Below, piece by piece: positions 42,408 to 50,861 of a stretch of 64,000 nucleotides of DNA. The DNA is from TMP-86 sp044226865 (lineage in GTDB: Bacteria > Pseudomonadota > Gammaproteobacteria > Steroidobacterales > Steroidobacteraceae). Made by a program: the position numbers and the translations under genes. Positions within the stretch are counted from its first letter, which is position 1. Each line of letters starts with the position of its first letter. The notes beneath the pieces were generated by a model that made no database searches, was not told the DNA's origin, and saw only the letters and a list, made by a program, of their open reading frames with translations. The DNA lies in the NCBI GenBank assembly GCA_044226865.1, contig JBGAGE010000003.1:124001-188000 (forward strand), written 5' to 3'.

Positions 42408-44228
42408 CTAAGCTTCAGCGGCCCTTTCCGAGCGTCGGCGTTCGCTTTCGCGCAAGTTACGCTTACGCAGCCGAATGGAAGAAGGCGTGACCTCGACGAG
42501 TTCGTCATCGTCGATGAATTCCATGGCCTGCTCGAGCGTGAAGCGGATGGGCGGCACCAGCAGGATGTTCTCGTCCTTGCCGGCGGCGCGGATGTTGGTG
42601 AGCTTCTTGCCCTTGAGCGGGTTGACCACGAGGTCGTTGTCGCGGCTGTTCAGCCCGATGATCATGCCTTCGTAGACTTCCTCGCCGGGGCCGATGCACA
42701 GCTTGCCGCGCTCCTGCAGGCTGAACAGCGCATAGGCCAGCGCCGTGCCCTGGCCGTTGGCGATGAGCACGCCCTGCGGGCGTTGGCCGAGCTCGCGCTG
42801 CACTTGCGGGCCGTAGTGGTCGAACACGTGGTACAGGAGCCCGGTGCCGCGGGTCATGGTGCGAAAATCGGTCTGGAAACCGATGAGTCCACGCGAAGGC
42901 ACCATGTAGTCCAGGCGCACGCGGCCACGGCCGTCGGCCTGCATGTCCTTCAAGTCCGCGCCGCGGCTGCCCAGCGCCGACATCACATCGCCCTGCGAGG
43001 TGGCGTCCACGTCGATGGTCACCTGCTCATAGGGTTCGTGCGGCCGGCCGTCGATCTGCTTGATCACCACGCGCGGGCGCGACACGGCGAGCTCGTAGCC
43101 CTCGCGCCGCATGTTCTCCAGCAGCACGCCCAGGTGCAGCTCGCCACGGCCATACACCACGAACTTGTCGGGGTCGGCGGTGGGCTCCACGCGCAGCGCC
43201 ACGTTGTGGATCTGCTCGCGCTCGAGGCGCTCGCGGATCTGGCGGCTGGTGACGAACTTGCCCTCGCGCCCCAGGAAGGGCGAGGTGTTGACCTCGAAGG
43301 TCATGCTGATGGTGGGTTCATCGACCGTGAGGTTGGGCAATGCCTCTACCAGGGTCGGATCGCACAGCGTCTCCGACACCTTGGGTTCGGGGATGCCGGC
43401 GAAGGCGACGATGTCGCCGGCGGTGGCCTGTTCCACTTCCACGCGCGTCAGGCCGTGAAAGCCCAGCACCTGCGTAATGCGCTCGGTGCGCTGCTTGCCC
43501 TCGCGGTCGACCACGGTGACGGCCTGGCCGCGCTTGATGGTGCCGCGCTTGATGCGGCCGATGCCAATGGCGCCGACGTAACTGGAGTAATCCAGCAGCG
43601 TGACCTGCAACTGCAGCGCGCCGTTCACGTCGACTTCCGGCGGCTTGCAATGCTTCACGATGGTTTCGAACAGGGGCTTCATATCGCCCTCGCGCACGCT
43701 GGGGTCGAGCCCCGCGAAGCCGCGCAAGGCCGAGGCGTACACGACCGGGAAATCCAGCTGCTCGTCGGTGGCGCCGAGGCGGTCGAACAAGTCGAAGGTC
43801 TGGTCCAGCACCCAGCCCGGTCGGGCCTCGTCGCGGTCGATCTTGTTGATGACCACGATGGGACGCAGGCCGTGCTTGAAAGCCTTCTGCGTGACGAAGC
43901 GGGTCTGCGGCATGGGGCCATCGACCGCATCCACCAGCAGCAGCACGCAATCCACCATGGCGAGCACGCGCTCCACCTCGCCACCGAAGTCGGCGTGGCC
44001 GGGGGTGTCGACGATGTTGATGCGGTAGTCGCCCCAGGTGATCGCCGTGTTCTTGGCCAGGATGGTGATGCCGCGCTCGCGCTCCAGGGCGTTCGAGTCC
44101 ATGACGCGCTCCTGCAAGTCCTTGCGCATGTCGAGCGTGCCGGACTGACGCAGCAGCTGGTCGACGAGCGTGGTTTTGCCATGATCGACGTGCGCGATGA
44201 TGGCGATGTTGCGAAGTTTGTCGGTCAC
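42408..44228 (-). CDS. typA: Ribosome-associated GTPase TypA/BipA
   Basis: A 606-aa translational GTPase that assists 50S assembly and low-temperature or stress growth. The GTG at 44228 is chosen because the family begins DKLRNIAIIAHVDHGKTTLVDQLL, the resulting length fits (~605 aa), and a TATAAT hexamer (44257-44262) overlaps the only upstream ATG. G motifs are AHVDHGKTT, RERGITI, DTPGHADFGGEVERVL and VINKIDR; the EF-G-like C-terminal domain and the TypA-specific tail (SQGDVMSALGSRGADL, GLIGFQTDF, RDNDLVVNPLKGKKLTNIRAAGKDE) are present. It ends beside repeat copy B. Confidence 0.96.
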   Translation of the reverse strand: MTDKLRNIAIIAHVDHGKTTLVDQLLRQSGTLDMRKDLQERVMDSNALERERGITILAKNTAITWGDYRINIVDTPGHADFGGEVERVLAMVDCVLLLVDAVDGPMPQTRFVTQKAFKHGLRPIVVINKIDRDEARPGWVLDQTFDLFDRLGATDEQLDFPVVYASALRGFAGLDPSVREGDMKPLFETIVKHCKPPEVDVNGALQLQVTLLDYSSYVGAIGIGRIKRGTIKRGQAVTVVDREGKQRTERITQVLGFHGLTRVEVEQATAGDIVAFAGIPEPKVSETLCDPTLVEALPNLTVDEPTISMTFEVNTSPFLGREGKFVTSRQIRERLEREQIHNVALRVEPTADPDKFVVYGRGELHLGVLLENMRREGYELAVSRPRVVIKQIDGRPHEPYEQVTIDVDATSQGDVMSALGSRGADLKDMQADGRGRVRLDYMVPSRGLIGFQTDFRTMTRGTGLLYHVFDHYGPQVQRELGQRPQGVLIANGQGTALAYALFSLQERGKLCIGPGEEVYEGMIIGLNSRDNDLVVNPLKGKKLTNIRAAGKDENILLVPPIRFTLEQAMEFIDDDELVEVTPSSIRLRKRNLRESERRRSERAAEA

Positions 44229-44256
44229 GATGGGGAAGGCCTGTGGCAAACCGCGC

Positions 44257-44262
44257 ATTATA
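44257..44262 (-). promoter_or_regulatory. TATAAT -10 element of typA
   Basis: On the minus strand CCCCTATAATGCGC contains a perfect -10 hexamer 29 nt upstream of the GTG start of typA. The expected -35 position (17-bp spacer) reads GAGCAG and is poor. The ATG that overlaps this hexamer is therefore unlikely to be the translation start. Confidence 0.45.
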
Positions 44263-44349
44263 GGGGTAAAGCGCCCAGCCTGCTCGGGAGTCGGTCGGCG
44301 CAGCGCGCCTTCCCCAGGTGCGCCATGAGGGTGTGCGGCGGCGGCGCGG

Positions 44350-44997
44350 CTATTTGGCTGGCGCGGAGCCCGGTTTGCCGCTGACCGGCTTGGCGGCAGC
44401 CGGGGAGGCCGCCGGCCCGCCGGCCTTGGTCGCCGCCGGTGCCGTGGACGTAGCCGCGCCTTTCGCGCCCGGCTTGGCCGGCTCGACGATGATCGGGATC
44501 GTGAAATTCCGGCTATCCGTGAAATCGGCGTTCTTGAACGAGGCCACCACGCTCAGGAAATACACGCCCTCGGCGGCGGTATTGGCCACCACCGACTTGC
44601 GATATACGTGTGCGCGCGTCACATCGGTGAAGGTGGCGGACGCATCTTCGGTGGCCACGGTCAGGCCATCGGAACCGCTCAGTTCGAGGGTGACGACGGG
44701 TGATTCCGTGGTCGGCAGCAGCGCCAGCTCCACGTTGAAGGGGAGCCCCGCCTGCGGGCGGCTGGCGATGTCGAATTTCAGGTCGGCGATGTCGGCACTG
44801 CGCAGCGCCGCAGCCGCCAGCACCATGCCGGCCGTCTGCTCCTCGCGGGAAGGGCCCGACTTGGAAGGCTTGCTCGCCCTGTGCTTGATCGTGGAGACAT
44901 CAGCGCCCCCACCATCGCCGGCATCCCCGCTGCAGGCGGCGATGCCCAGCATGATGCATACCAACAGGGCGGAGGTCCTAGCCATATTACGTATCAT
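44350..44997 (-). CDS. Predicted lipoprotein with Ala/Pro-rich tail, function unknown
   Basis: A 215-aa protein. A signal sequence ends in lipobox GIAAC (Cys22 if started at 44997), with Ser next, so outer-membrane sorting is likely. The centre looks like a beta-sandwich (LPFNVELALLPTTESPVVTLELSGSDGLTVATEDASATF), and the C-terminal ~45 residues are low-complexity Ala/Pro/Lys. No known domain recognised. An inner ATG at 44985 is an alternative start. It follows srkA by 99 nt on the same strand. Confidence 0.7.
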   Translation of the reverse strand: MIRNMARTSALLVCIMLGIAACSGDAGDGGGADVSTIKHRASKPSKSGPSREEQTAGMVLAAAALRSADIADLKFDIASRPQAGLPFNVELALLPTTESPVVTLELSGSDGLTVATEDASATFTDVTRAHVYRKSVVANTAAEGVYFLSVVASFKNADFTDSRNFTIPIIVEPAKPGAKGAATSTAPAATKAGGPAASPAAAKPVSGKPGSAPAK

Positions 44998-45096
44998 CGC
45001 CTGCGGCAGCGGAGCCGACAAGCAAATCCAGCGTAAAAGGCGCACGAAACGCCATGGCTGGCCGCTCCGGCGCGCGGCACGGAAGCGTCCCTGCGC

Positions 45097-46077
45097 TCAC
45101 AACGACAAGGGCGGCTGGCGCATCGCCTCGAGTTGCTCTTCGAGCGCACGATGGTGTTGTTCCCAATAGCGGGCCTCGGCGAACCAAGGAAAGGCCTTGG
45201 GGAAGGCCGGATCGTGCCAGCGCTGCGCGATCCACGCGCTGTAATGGATCATGCGCAGCGCACGCAGCGGTTCGATCAACGCCAGCTCGCTGCGATCGAA
45301 GGGACTGAACTGTTCGTAGCCGGCAAGCAGGTCGGTCAACTCCGCGCGCATCTGCGCCGTGCCGCCCGACAGCAGCATCCACAGGTCCTGGATGGCGGGG
45401 CCGGTGCGGCAATCGTCCAGGTCCACGAAATGCGGGCCCGCATCCGTCCACAGCACATTGCCGCGGTGGCAATCGCCGTGGATACGCAGGATCGACGCTC
45501 CGCCCCAGTCCGCCGCACACCAGGCGATCTCGTCGAGGATGTCCTGGGTCACCTGCGCATACTTGTCGGCGAGGTAATCCGGCATCCAATCGCCCTCGAG
45601 CACGGTGTCGCGCGCCGCCTCGCCGAGCTCGTGGGCGTCCAGGCGACGGCGATGCGCGAAACGCCCCGCCCTGCCCACCGCGTGCATCCGGCCCATGAAT
45701 CGGCCCATCCACTCGCGCTCCTCCGGCCTGCCCAGCTCGGGCCAACGGCCGCCGCGCCGTTCGAACACGGCGAAGCGGTAGCCCTGCGATTGCAACAGCG
45801 TCCGGCCGTCGAAACGCAGGGGCGGCACGACCGGGATCTCGGCATCGGCCAGTTCCCAGGCAAAGGCATGCTCCTCGAGGATGGCGTCATCGCTCCAGCG
45901 GCCCGGGCGGTAAAACTTGGCCACTACCGGCGCGCCCTCGTCCATTCCGGCCTGGTAGACGCGGTTCTCGTAGCTGTTCAAGGCCAGGATGCGGCCGTCA
46001 GGACTTAACCCTGCCCCTTCCAGGGCATGGATCACGGCATCGGGGGATAATCGATCATAAGGGGCTGCCTCGTTCAT
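45097..46077 (-). CDS. srkA: Stress response Ser/Thr protein kinase SrkA (YihE)
   Basis: A 326-aa APH-fold kinase linked to Cpx-type envelope stress and programmed-death control in E. coli. Family hallmarks are ILALNSYENRVYQAG at the N-terminus, FERRGGRWPELGRPEEREWMGRFMGRMHAVG, the catalytic HGDCHRGNVLW and the metal-binding DLDDCRTGPAIQDLWMLL. The start at 46077 (MNEAAPYDRL) is preferred; an outer ATG lies 9 nt upstream. It is divergent from galE. The C-terminus ends in typical RYWEQHHRALEEQLEAM helix sequence. Confidence 0.92.
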   Translation of the reverse strand: MNEAAPYDRLSPDAVIHALEGAGLSPDGRILALNSYENRVYQAGMDEGAPVVAKFYRPGRWSDDAILEEHAFAWELADAEIPVVPPLRFDGRTLLQSQGYRFAVFERRGGRWPELGRPEEREWMGRFMGRMHAVGRAGRFAHRRRLDAHELGEAARDTVLEGDWMPDYLADKYAQVTQDILDEIAWCAADWGGASILRIHGDCHRGNVLWTDAGPHFVDLDDCRTGPAIQDLWMLLSGGTAQMRAELTDLLAGYEQFSPFDRSELALIEPLRALRMIHYSAWIAQRWHDPAFPKAFPWFAEARYWEQHHRALEEQLEAMRQPPLSL

Positions 46078-46214
46078 GCGCGGCAATATACCCGCGGCCG
46101 GGGGCTGGCGGTCATGGCGGCGGCGGCGCGACCTGCGTCACGAACACGCAAGCCCCGCTCAAAGCCCCCCGGCCCCATTGGCTATGATGCGCGGGATTCA
46201 AGCAGGAGCAAGGC

Positions 46215-47207
46215 ATGTCGAAAGGCACGATTCTGGTCACCGGCGGTGCCGGCTACATAGGCAGTCACGTGGTCAAGCAACTCGGCGCGGCCGGCGAGCG
46301 CGTCGTGGTGCTCGACAACCTGAGCCGCGGCTTCCGCCAGGCCGTGACCAGCGGCGAGCTGGTGGTGGGCGAAGTCGGCGATCAGGCGCTGGTCAGCCGT
46401 CTCGTCGCCGATGAAGGCATCGACACCGTCATGCACTTCGCCGCCTATACCATCGTGCCCGAATCGGTGAGCGAGCCGCTCAAGTATTACGGCAACAACA
46501 CCTGTTCGACCCGTGCGCTGCTCGAAGTCTGCGCACGCGAGAAGGTCAAGCACTTCGTATTTTCGTCCACCGCCGCGGTCTACGGGATTCCCGCGGACGG
46601 GGTGGCAAGCGAGGAATCGGTCAACGCGCCGATCAACCCCTATGGCACCTCCAAGCTGATGAGCGAGTGGATGCTGCGCGACCTGGCCCATGCCTGCGAC
46701 CTGCGCTACGTCGCCTTGCGCTATTTCAACGTCGCCGGCTCCGATCCCAGCGGCCAGATTGGCCAGGCCACCAAGGGCGCGACGCTCTTGACCAAGGTGG
46801 CGGCCGAGCATGTGGTGGGCAAGCGGCCCCACGTCTCGGTGTTCGGCAGCGACTACGCCACGCCCGATGGCACCGGGGTACGCGACTACATCCACGTGGT
46901 CGACCTCGCCACGGCGCACCTCAAGGCCCTGGATTACCTGCGCGCCGGCGGCAGGAGCGCCACGATGAACTGCGGCTACGGCCACGGCTACAGCGTGCGC
47001 GAGGTGCTGCGCATGGTGGAAAAAGTGGCCGGCAAGCCGCTGGTGATCCGCGAGGAGCCGCGCCGCCCCGGCGATCCGCCCTCCCTGGTGGCCAAGGCCG
47101 ACCGGGTGAAAAGCGAACTCGGCTGGCGGCCGCAGTTCGATGACCTCGAGGTCATCGTGAAGAGCGCCATCGACTGGGAACGGAAGCTTGCAATAAATCC
47201 CTGGTAG
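46215..47207 (+). CDS. galE: UDP-glucose 4-epimerase
   Basis: A 330-aa short-chain dehydrogenase interconverting UDP-glucose and UDP-galactose (or the N-acetylated sugars), supplying precursors for surface polysaccharide. NAD binding is by VTGGAGYIGSHVV; the catalytic motif is STAAVYG with Tyr143-x3-Lys147 in NPYGTSKL; the C-terminal RRPGDPPSLVAKADRVKSELGW is characteristic. AGGAG lies 7 nt before the ATG. The exopolysaccharide locus begins about 3.6 kb downstream. Confidence 0.95.
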   Translation: MSKGTILVTGGAGYIGSHVVKQLGAAGERVVVLDNLSRGFRQAVTSGELVVGEVGDQALVSRLVADEGIDTVMHFAAYTIVPESVSEPLKYYGNNTCSTRALLEVCAREKVKHFVFSSTAAVYGIPADGVASEESVNAPINPYGTSKLMSEWMLRDLAHACDLRYVALRYFNVAGSDPSGQIGQATKGATLLTKVAAEHVVGKRPHVSVFGSDYATPDGTGVRDYIHVVDLATAHLKALDYLRAGGRSATMNCGYGHGYSVREVLRMVEKVAGKPLVIREEPRRPGDPPSLVAKADRVKSELGWRPQFDDLEVIVKSAIDWERKLAINPW

Positions 47208-47290
47208 CCGGGAGGACCTGAGCCGGGCTCTCGGCCGAAAAACCGCATTAGCGGGCGCAGAAATTTCCTCCGCTGGTAGAATGCACGGCG

Positions 47291-48760
47291 ATGCGATTTC
47301 CGCGCCCCAAATCCTTGAGCGGTCTCATGCTGATCGGCTTCACCGTCGTGGCCGCACCGCTCCTGTTCGCCATCGTGAATGCGGCCGTGCAGATGAACCG
47401 GCTGTCCAACCGCAGTGAACAACTCGTGGTGCATGGCGTGCGCGCCACGCGCAGCAACCAGCTGCTGTTCGAGGAGATCTCCTCGCTGGAACGCACGGCA
47501 CGCATTTATCAGATCATCGGCAACAGCGATTCGATCGATCTGTACGTCAAAAACCACGAGCGGCTCCTGGCCACCACCGCCGACCTGGAGCGGCTCACCC
47601 TGGACGCGGAATCGCGCCGCGACCTGGCCGAGCTGCGCGAGCAATGCAATTCGCTGCTGCAGCAATTGAAGTCCGCGAAGCCCAATTCCGCGCAGATGGC
47701 GCAGGTGGTCAACTCCTACCCGCAGCTCTCCGACCTGGTCTCCAAGCTCTCCACCCGCATCAGCGTGCAGATCGACAGCGAACTGGCGCGCCTGCAACTG
47801 GCCACCCAGACCGCTCAGCAGAACCTGTTCTGGCAGACGTTGTTGCTCATCCCCATGACGCTGATCGTGGTCGGCATCTTCACCTACCTGTTCGGCCGGC
47901 CCATCCGCGCCATCGATCGCTCCATCAGCGAGCTGGGCCGGGGCACCTTTTCCCGCCCCATCGCCATCAAGGGGCCGGCGGACCTCGAGCGCCTGGCGGC
48001 ACAGCTCGAGTGGCTGCGCGTCAGGCTTTTGGACCTCGCGCAGGAAAAAAACCGTTTTTTGCGCCATATGTCACATGAACTAAAGACGCCATTGGCGAAT
48101 ATCCGCGAAGGCACCGAACTATTGATGGACGGCGCAGTCGGTGAACTGCAAAGCGCTCAACGCGAAGTCACGGCGATCTTGCGTGAAAACAGCATGAAGC
48201 TTCAGCGGCTCATCGAGAACCTGTTGTCGTTCAGTGCGTGGCAGGCCAAGAGCGTCGGCCTGGACGTGTCCGAGTTCCGCCTGCGGCCGCTGATCAAGTC
48301 GGTGCTCGAGAACCAGCAGCTCACCCTGGTGGCACAGCGGGTGCGGCTGGATGTGCAGATCGAGGACCTCACCCCGTTCGCCGACCGTGGCAAGGTGCGA
48401 TTGATTTTGGACAACCTGCTGTCGAATGCGATCAAGTTCACACCCCGGGGCGGCACCATTTCCATTCATGCCAAGCGCGAGCGCGACCAACTGGTGCTGG
48501 ACGTCATGGACACCGGTCCCGGGATCCCCGAGGCCGAGCGGGCGCGCATTTTCGAGGCTTTCTACCAGGGCAAGACCCCGCAGGGCGGGCACGTCAAGGG
48601 CACAGGTATCGGTTTGTCCGTGGTGACCGAATTCGTCAATGCCCATGGCGGGGCCATCGAGCTGTTGGACGCCCCGGGTGGCGGAGCGCATTTCCGGGTG
48701 CGGCTGCCGCTACGCCAGCCCATGGTCGTGGCGGAGCAGGAGAAGGCCCATGCGGCGTAG
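47291..48760 (+). CDS. glrK: Sensor histidine kinase GlrK (QseE)
   Basis: A 489-aa membrane kinase. Two hydrophobic segments (LMLIGFTVVAAPLLFAIVNAA near residue 13 and LLLIPMTLIVVGIFTYLFG near 187) flank a ~150-residue helical periplasmic domain with long heptad-like helices. HAMP, HisKA (FLRHMSHELKTPLANI, His262) and HATPase (GTGIGLSVVTEFVNAHGG) follow. The next two genes encode a QseG-like lipoprotein and a sigma-54 response regulator, the order seen in the E. coli glrK-qseG-glrR operon, which supports the name. The end overlaps qseG by 11 nt. Confidence 0.92.
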   Translation: MRFPRPKSLSGLMLIGFTVVAAPLLFAIVNAAVQMNRLSNRSEQLVVHGVRATRSNQLLFEEISSLERTARIYQIIGNSDSIDLYVKNHERLLATTADLERLTLDAESRRDLAELREQCNSLLQQLKSAKPNSAQMAQVVNSYPQLSDLVSKLSTRISVQIDSELARLQLATQTAQQNLFWQTLLLIPMTLIVVGIFTYLFGRPIRAIDRSISELGRGTFSRPIAIKGPADLERLAAQLEWLRVRLLDLAQEKNRFLRHMSHELKTPLANIREGTELLMDGAVGELQSAQREVTAILRENSMKLQRLIENLLSFSAWQAKSVGLDVSEFRLRPLIKSVLENQQLTLVAQRVRLDVQIEDLTPFADRGKVRLILDNLLSNAIKFTPRGGTISIHAKRERDQLVLDVMDTGPGIPEAERARIFEAFYQGKTPQGGHVKGTGIGLSVVTEFVNAHGGAIELLDAPGGGAHFRVRLPLRQPMVVAEQEKAHAA

Positions 48761-49373
48761 CGTCCTGGGCCTGCTCCTGGTGGCCGGAGCAGCCCTGCTC
48801 GGCGCCTGCGAGCTCAGCGGCGCACTGGGCTCGCGCCCGCAGGCCAATGTGCCGCCCCCCTCCAATCCCACGCCGGGGGCCAAATCCGTGGCAGCCGTGC
48901 TCGAGTTGCTGGTGGGGTTGCACCAGACCGACCCAGGGCGGCAGGCCGAGGTGTTTCAAGCCGCCAAGGACGCGGCCGATTTAACACCCACGACCAGCAA
49001 CAAATTGCGCTATGCGATCGCGCTGGCCACGCCCGGACATGCGGGCTCCGATCCCGTCGCAGCCCAGCGACATTTGTCAGAATTGTTGGCGAGGCCCGAG
49101 ACTCTGCTGCAGATGGAGCGCAATCTTGCGCTGGCCGAATTGAACGAAGTCGAGCAACGTCTGATTTTGCAGGCCGAGAACAAGCGCCTGCGTGATGAGG
49201 CGGCACGCGAATCCCGCGACCGCCAGCAATCGAGCAATCGCCGGTTGCAGGCGGAAGTTGAGGAGAACGCGCGTTTGCGCAAGGCGCTGGACGAAGCGCA
49301 GGCAAAGCTCGACGCCGTGACCCACATCGAACGGTCGATCAACGACCGGTCGACGCCGGGGCCGCGGAAATGA
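48750..49373 (+). CDS. qseG: QseG-like outer-membrane lipoprotein
   Basis: A 207-aa lipoprotein. AGGAG precedes the ATG at 48750, inside the end of glrK. The signal sequence ends with lipobox LLGAC (Cys20). The C-terminal half is a long coiled coil (about residues 125-190: RLILQAENKRLRDEAARESRDRQQSSNRRLQAEVEEN). In E. coli QseG activates GlrK from the outer membrane; sequence similarity to E. coli QseG is low by eye and the call rests on position, lipobox and helix content. It overlaps glrR by 4 nt (ATGA). Confidence 0.78.
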   Translation: MRRSVLGLLLVAGAALLGACELSGALGSRPQANVPPPSNPTPGAKSVAAVLELLVGLHQTDPGRQAEVFQAAKDAADLTPTTSNKLRYAIALATPGHAGSDPVAAQRHLSELLARPETLLQMERNLALAELNEVEQRLILQAENKRLRDEAARESRDRQQSSNRRLQAEVEENARLRKALDEAQAKLDAVTHIERSINDRSTPGPRK

Positions 49374-50815
49374 AACGACACGTCGAAGGAGAGCTGCCTG
49401 TGAACGCCTACTCGATCGCGCCCACCGTACCGTTGTACACCGGGTTACGCCCCACGTCCGGCCGCGACAACCTCAACAACCAGAAACGCAAGGCGCGCAT
49501 CCTGGTAGTGGATGACGATCCGGGCTTGCTGCGCCTGCTCACCATCCGCCTGCGCGCGGAGAACTACGAGGTGGAGGCCGTCGAAAGCGCGGCCGCCGCC
49601 CTCGCCGCCTGCGGCCGCTTCCGTCCCGACCTCGTCATCACCGACCTGCGCATGGACCAGATGGACGGCATTGGCCTCTTGAAGGAATTGCAGAGCCGCT
49701 GGCCGGGGCTGCGCGTCATCATCCTTACCGCGCATGGCACGATCCCCGACGCCGTGCACGCCACCCAGAGCGGTGCCTTCGGCTTCCTCACCAAGCCCGT
49801 GGACAAGCAGGAACTGCTCGACCACGTACAAAAGGCGCTGAAGGTATCCGGCTTTGCCCAACTCGATGAGGATTGGCGCTCGGAGATCATCACCCGCTCC
49901 CCGGCAATGGAAGACAAGCTGGCGCAGGCCAACATGGTGGCCGGCACCGATGCGCGAGTGCTGCTGACGGGCGAGTCCGGAACCGGTAAGGAATTGCTGG
50001 CCCGCGCCATCCACAAGGCAAGCCCAAGGCGCAACAAGCCGTTCGTGGCAATCAATTGCTCGGCCATGGCCGAAAACCTCCTCGAATCAGAGTTGTTCGG
50101 CCACGAGAAAGGCGCGTTCACCGGCGCCATCCGCTCGCACAAGGGCCTGTTCCAACAGGCCGATGGCGGCACCTTGCTGCTGGATGAGATCGGCGACATG
50201 CCCATGCGCCTGCAGGTGAAGCTCCTGCGCGTGCTGCAGGAAAGCCAGATCCGCCCGGTGGGGTCCACGGAGGCCGTTCCAGTGAACGTACGGGTGATTT
50301 CCGCCACGCATCGCGACCTGCAGCAGCTCATGGTGGGTGGGCAGTTCCGCGAGGACCTGTTCTACCGCCTGAACGTCGTCCACATCGACATGCCCGCTTT
50401 GGCCAAGCGCCGCGAGGACATTCCGCTGCTGGTGGCACATTTCCTCGAGCAGGTCGCCAAGGAAAGCGGCCAGCGCAAGATCTATGCGCCGGAAGCGGTG
50501 GAGTTGCTGGCTACGGCCGATTGGCCGGGCAACATCCGGCAGCTGTACAACGTGGTGCGGCAGAACGTCGCGCTATCGCGCGGGCCGATCATCACGGCGG
50601 AAGCCGTGCAGCAGTCACTCGGTGGCAGCCCGACTCGGCTGCCCTCCTTCGATGAGGCGCGGGATGAGTTCACGCGCAATTACCTGTCGCAGATCTTGCA
50701 GATCACCACGGGGAACGTGAGCCAGGCAGCGCGCCTCGCCAAGCGCAATCGGACGGATTTCTACAAGTTGTTGTCGCGGCATACTTTGTTGCCGGACGAT
50801 TTCAAGAAGACCTGA
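49370..50815 (+). CDS. glrR: Sigma-54-dependent response regulator GlrR (QseF)
   Basis: A 481-aa NtrC-family activator. Receiver: DDD at 48-50 and phospho-acceptor Asp92 (ITDLRMDQMDG). AAA+ domain: GESGTGKE (201-208), an intact GAFTGA loop (248-253) that contacts sigma-54, and LLLDEIGD. A Fis-type HTH is at the C-terminus (NVSQAARLAKRNRTDFYKLLSRH). The ATG overlaps the qseG stop; a GTG at 49400 has AAGGAG 8 nt upstream and may be the true start. GlrR targets are usually sigma-54 promoters with TGTC-N10-GACA sites; none is obvious here. It converges on the outer-membrane barrel gene. Confidence 0.93.
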   Translation: MKRHVEGELPVNAYSIAPTVPLYTGLRPTSGRDNLNNQKRKARILVVDDDPGLLRLLTIRLRAENYEVEAVESAAAALAACGRFRPDLVITDLRMDQMDGIGLLKELQSRWPGLRVIILTAHGTIPDAVHATQSGAFGFLTKPVDKQELLDHVQKALKVSGFAQLDEDWRSEIITRSPAMEDKLAQANMVAGTDARVLLTGESGTGKELLARAIHKASPRRNKPFVAINCSAMAENLLESELFGHEKGAFTGAIRSHKGLFQQADGGTLLLDEIGDMPMRLQVKLLRVLQESQIRPVGSTEAVPVNVRVISATHRDLQQLMVGGQFREDLFYRLNVVHIDMPALAKRREDIPLLVAHFLEQVAKESGQRKIYAPEAVELLATADWPGNIRQLYNVVRQNVALSRGPIITAEAVQQSLGGSPTRLPSFDEARDEFTRNYLSQILQITTGNVSQAARLAKRNRTDFYKLLSRHTLLPDDFKKT

Positions 50816-50832
50816 TTCCAGCCGGAGCCGGA

Positions 50833-50850
50833 CGGCGGCGCCTGCCGCCG
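50833..50850. terminator. Bidirectional hairpin between glrR and the outer-membrane barrel gene
   Basis: CGGCGGC (50833-50839) and GCCGCCG (50844-50850) form a perfect 7-bp stem with a 4-nt loop in the 46-bp gap between two convergent genes. No T-run is present. The position suits a shared transcription end. Confidence 0.5.
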
Positions 50851-50861
50851 CTGCAAGGCCG

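Noticed and set aside
44258..44258. ATG at 44258 as the typA start
   Set aside because: It overlaps a perfect TATAAT hexamer and adds ten residues absent from the family; the GTG at 44228 gives canonical length.
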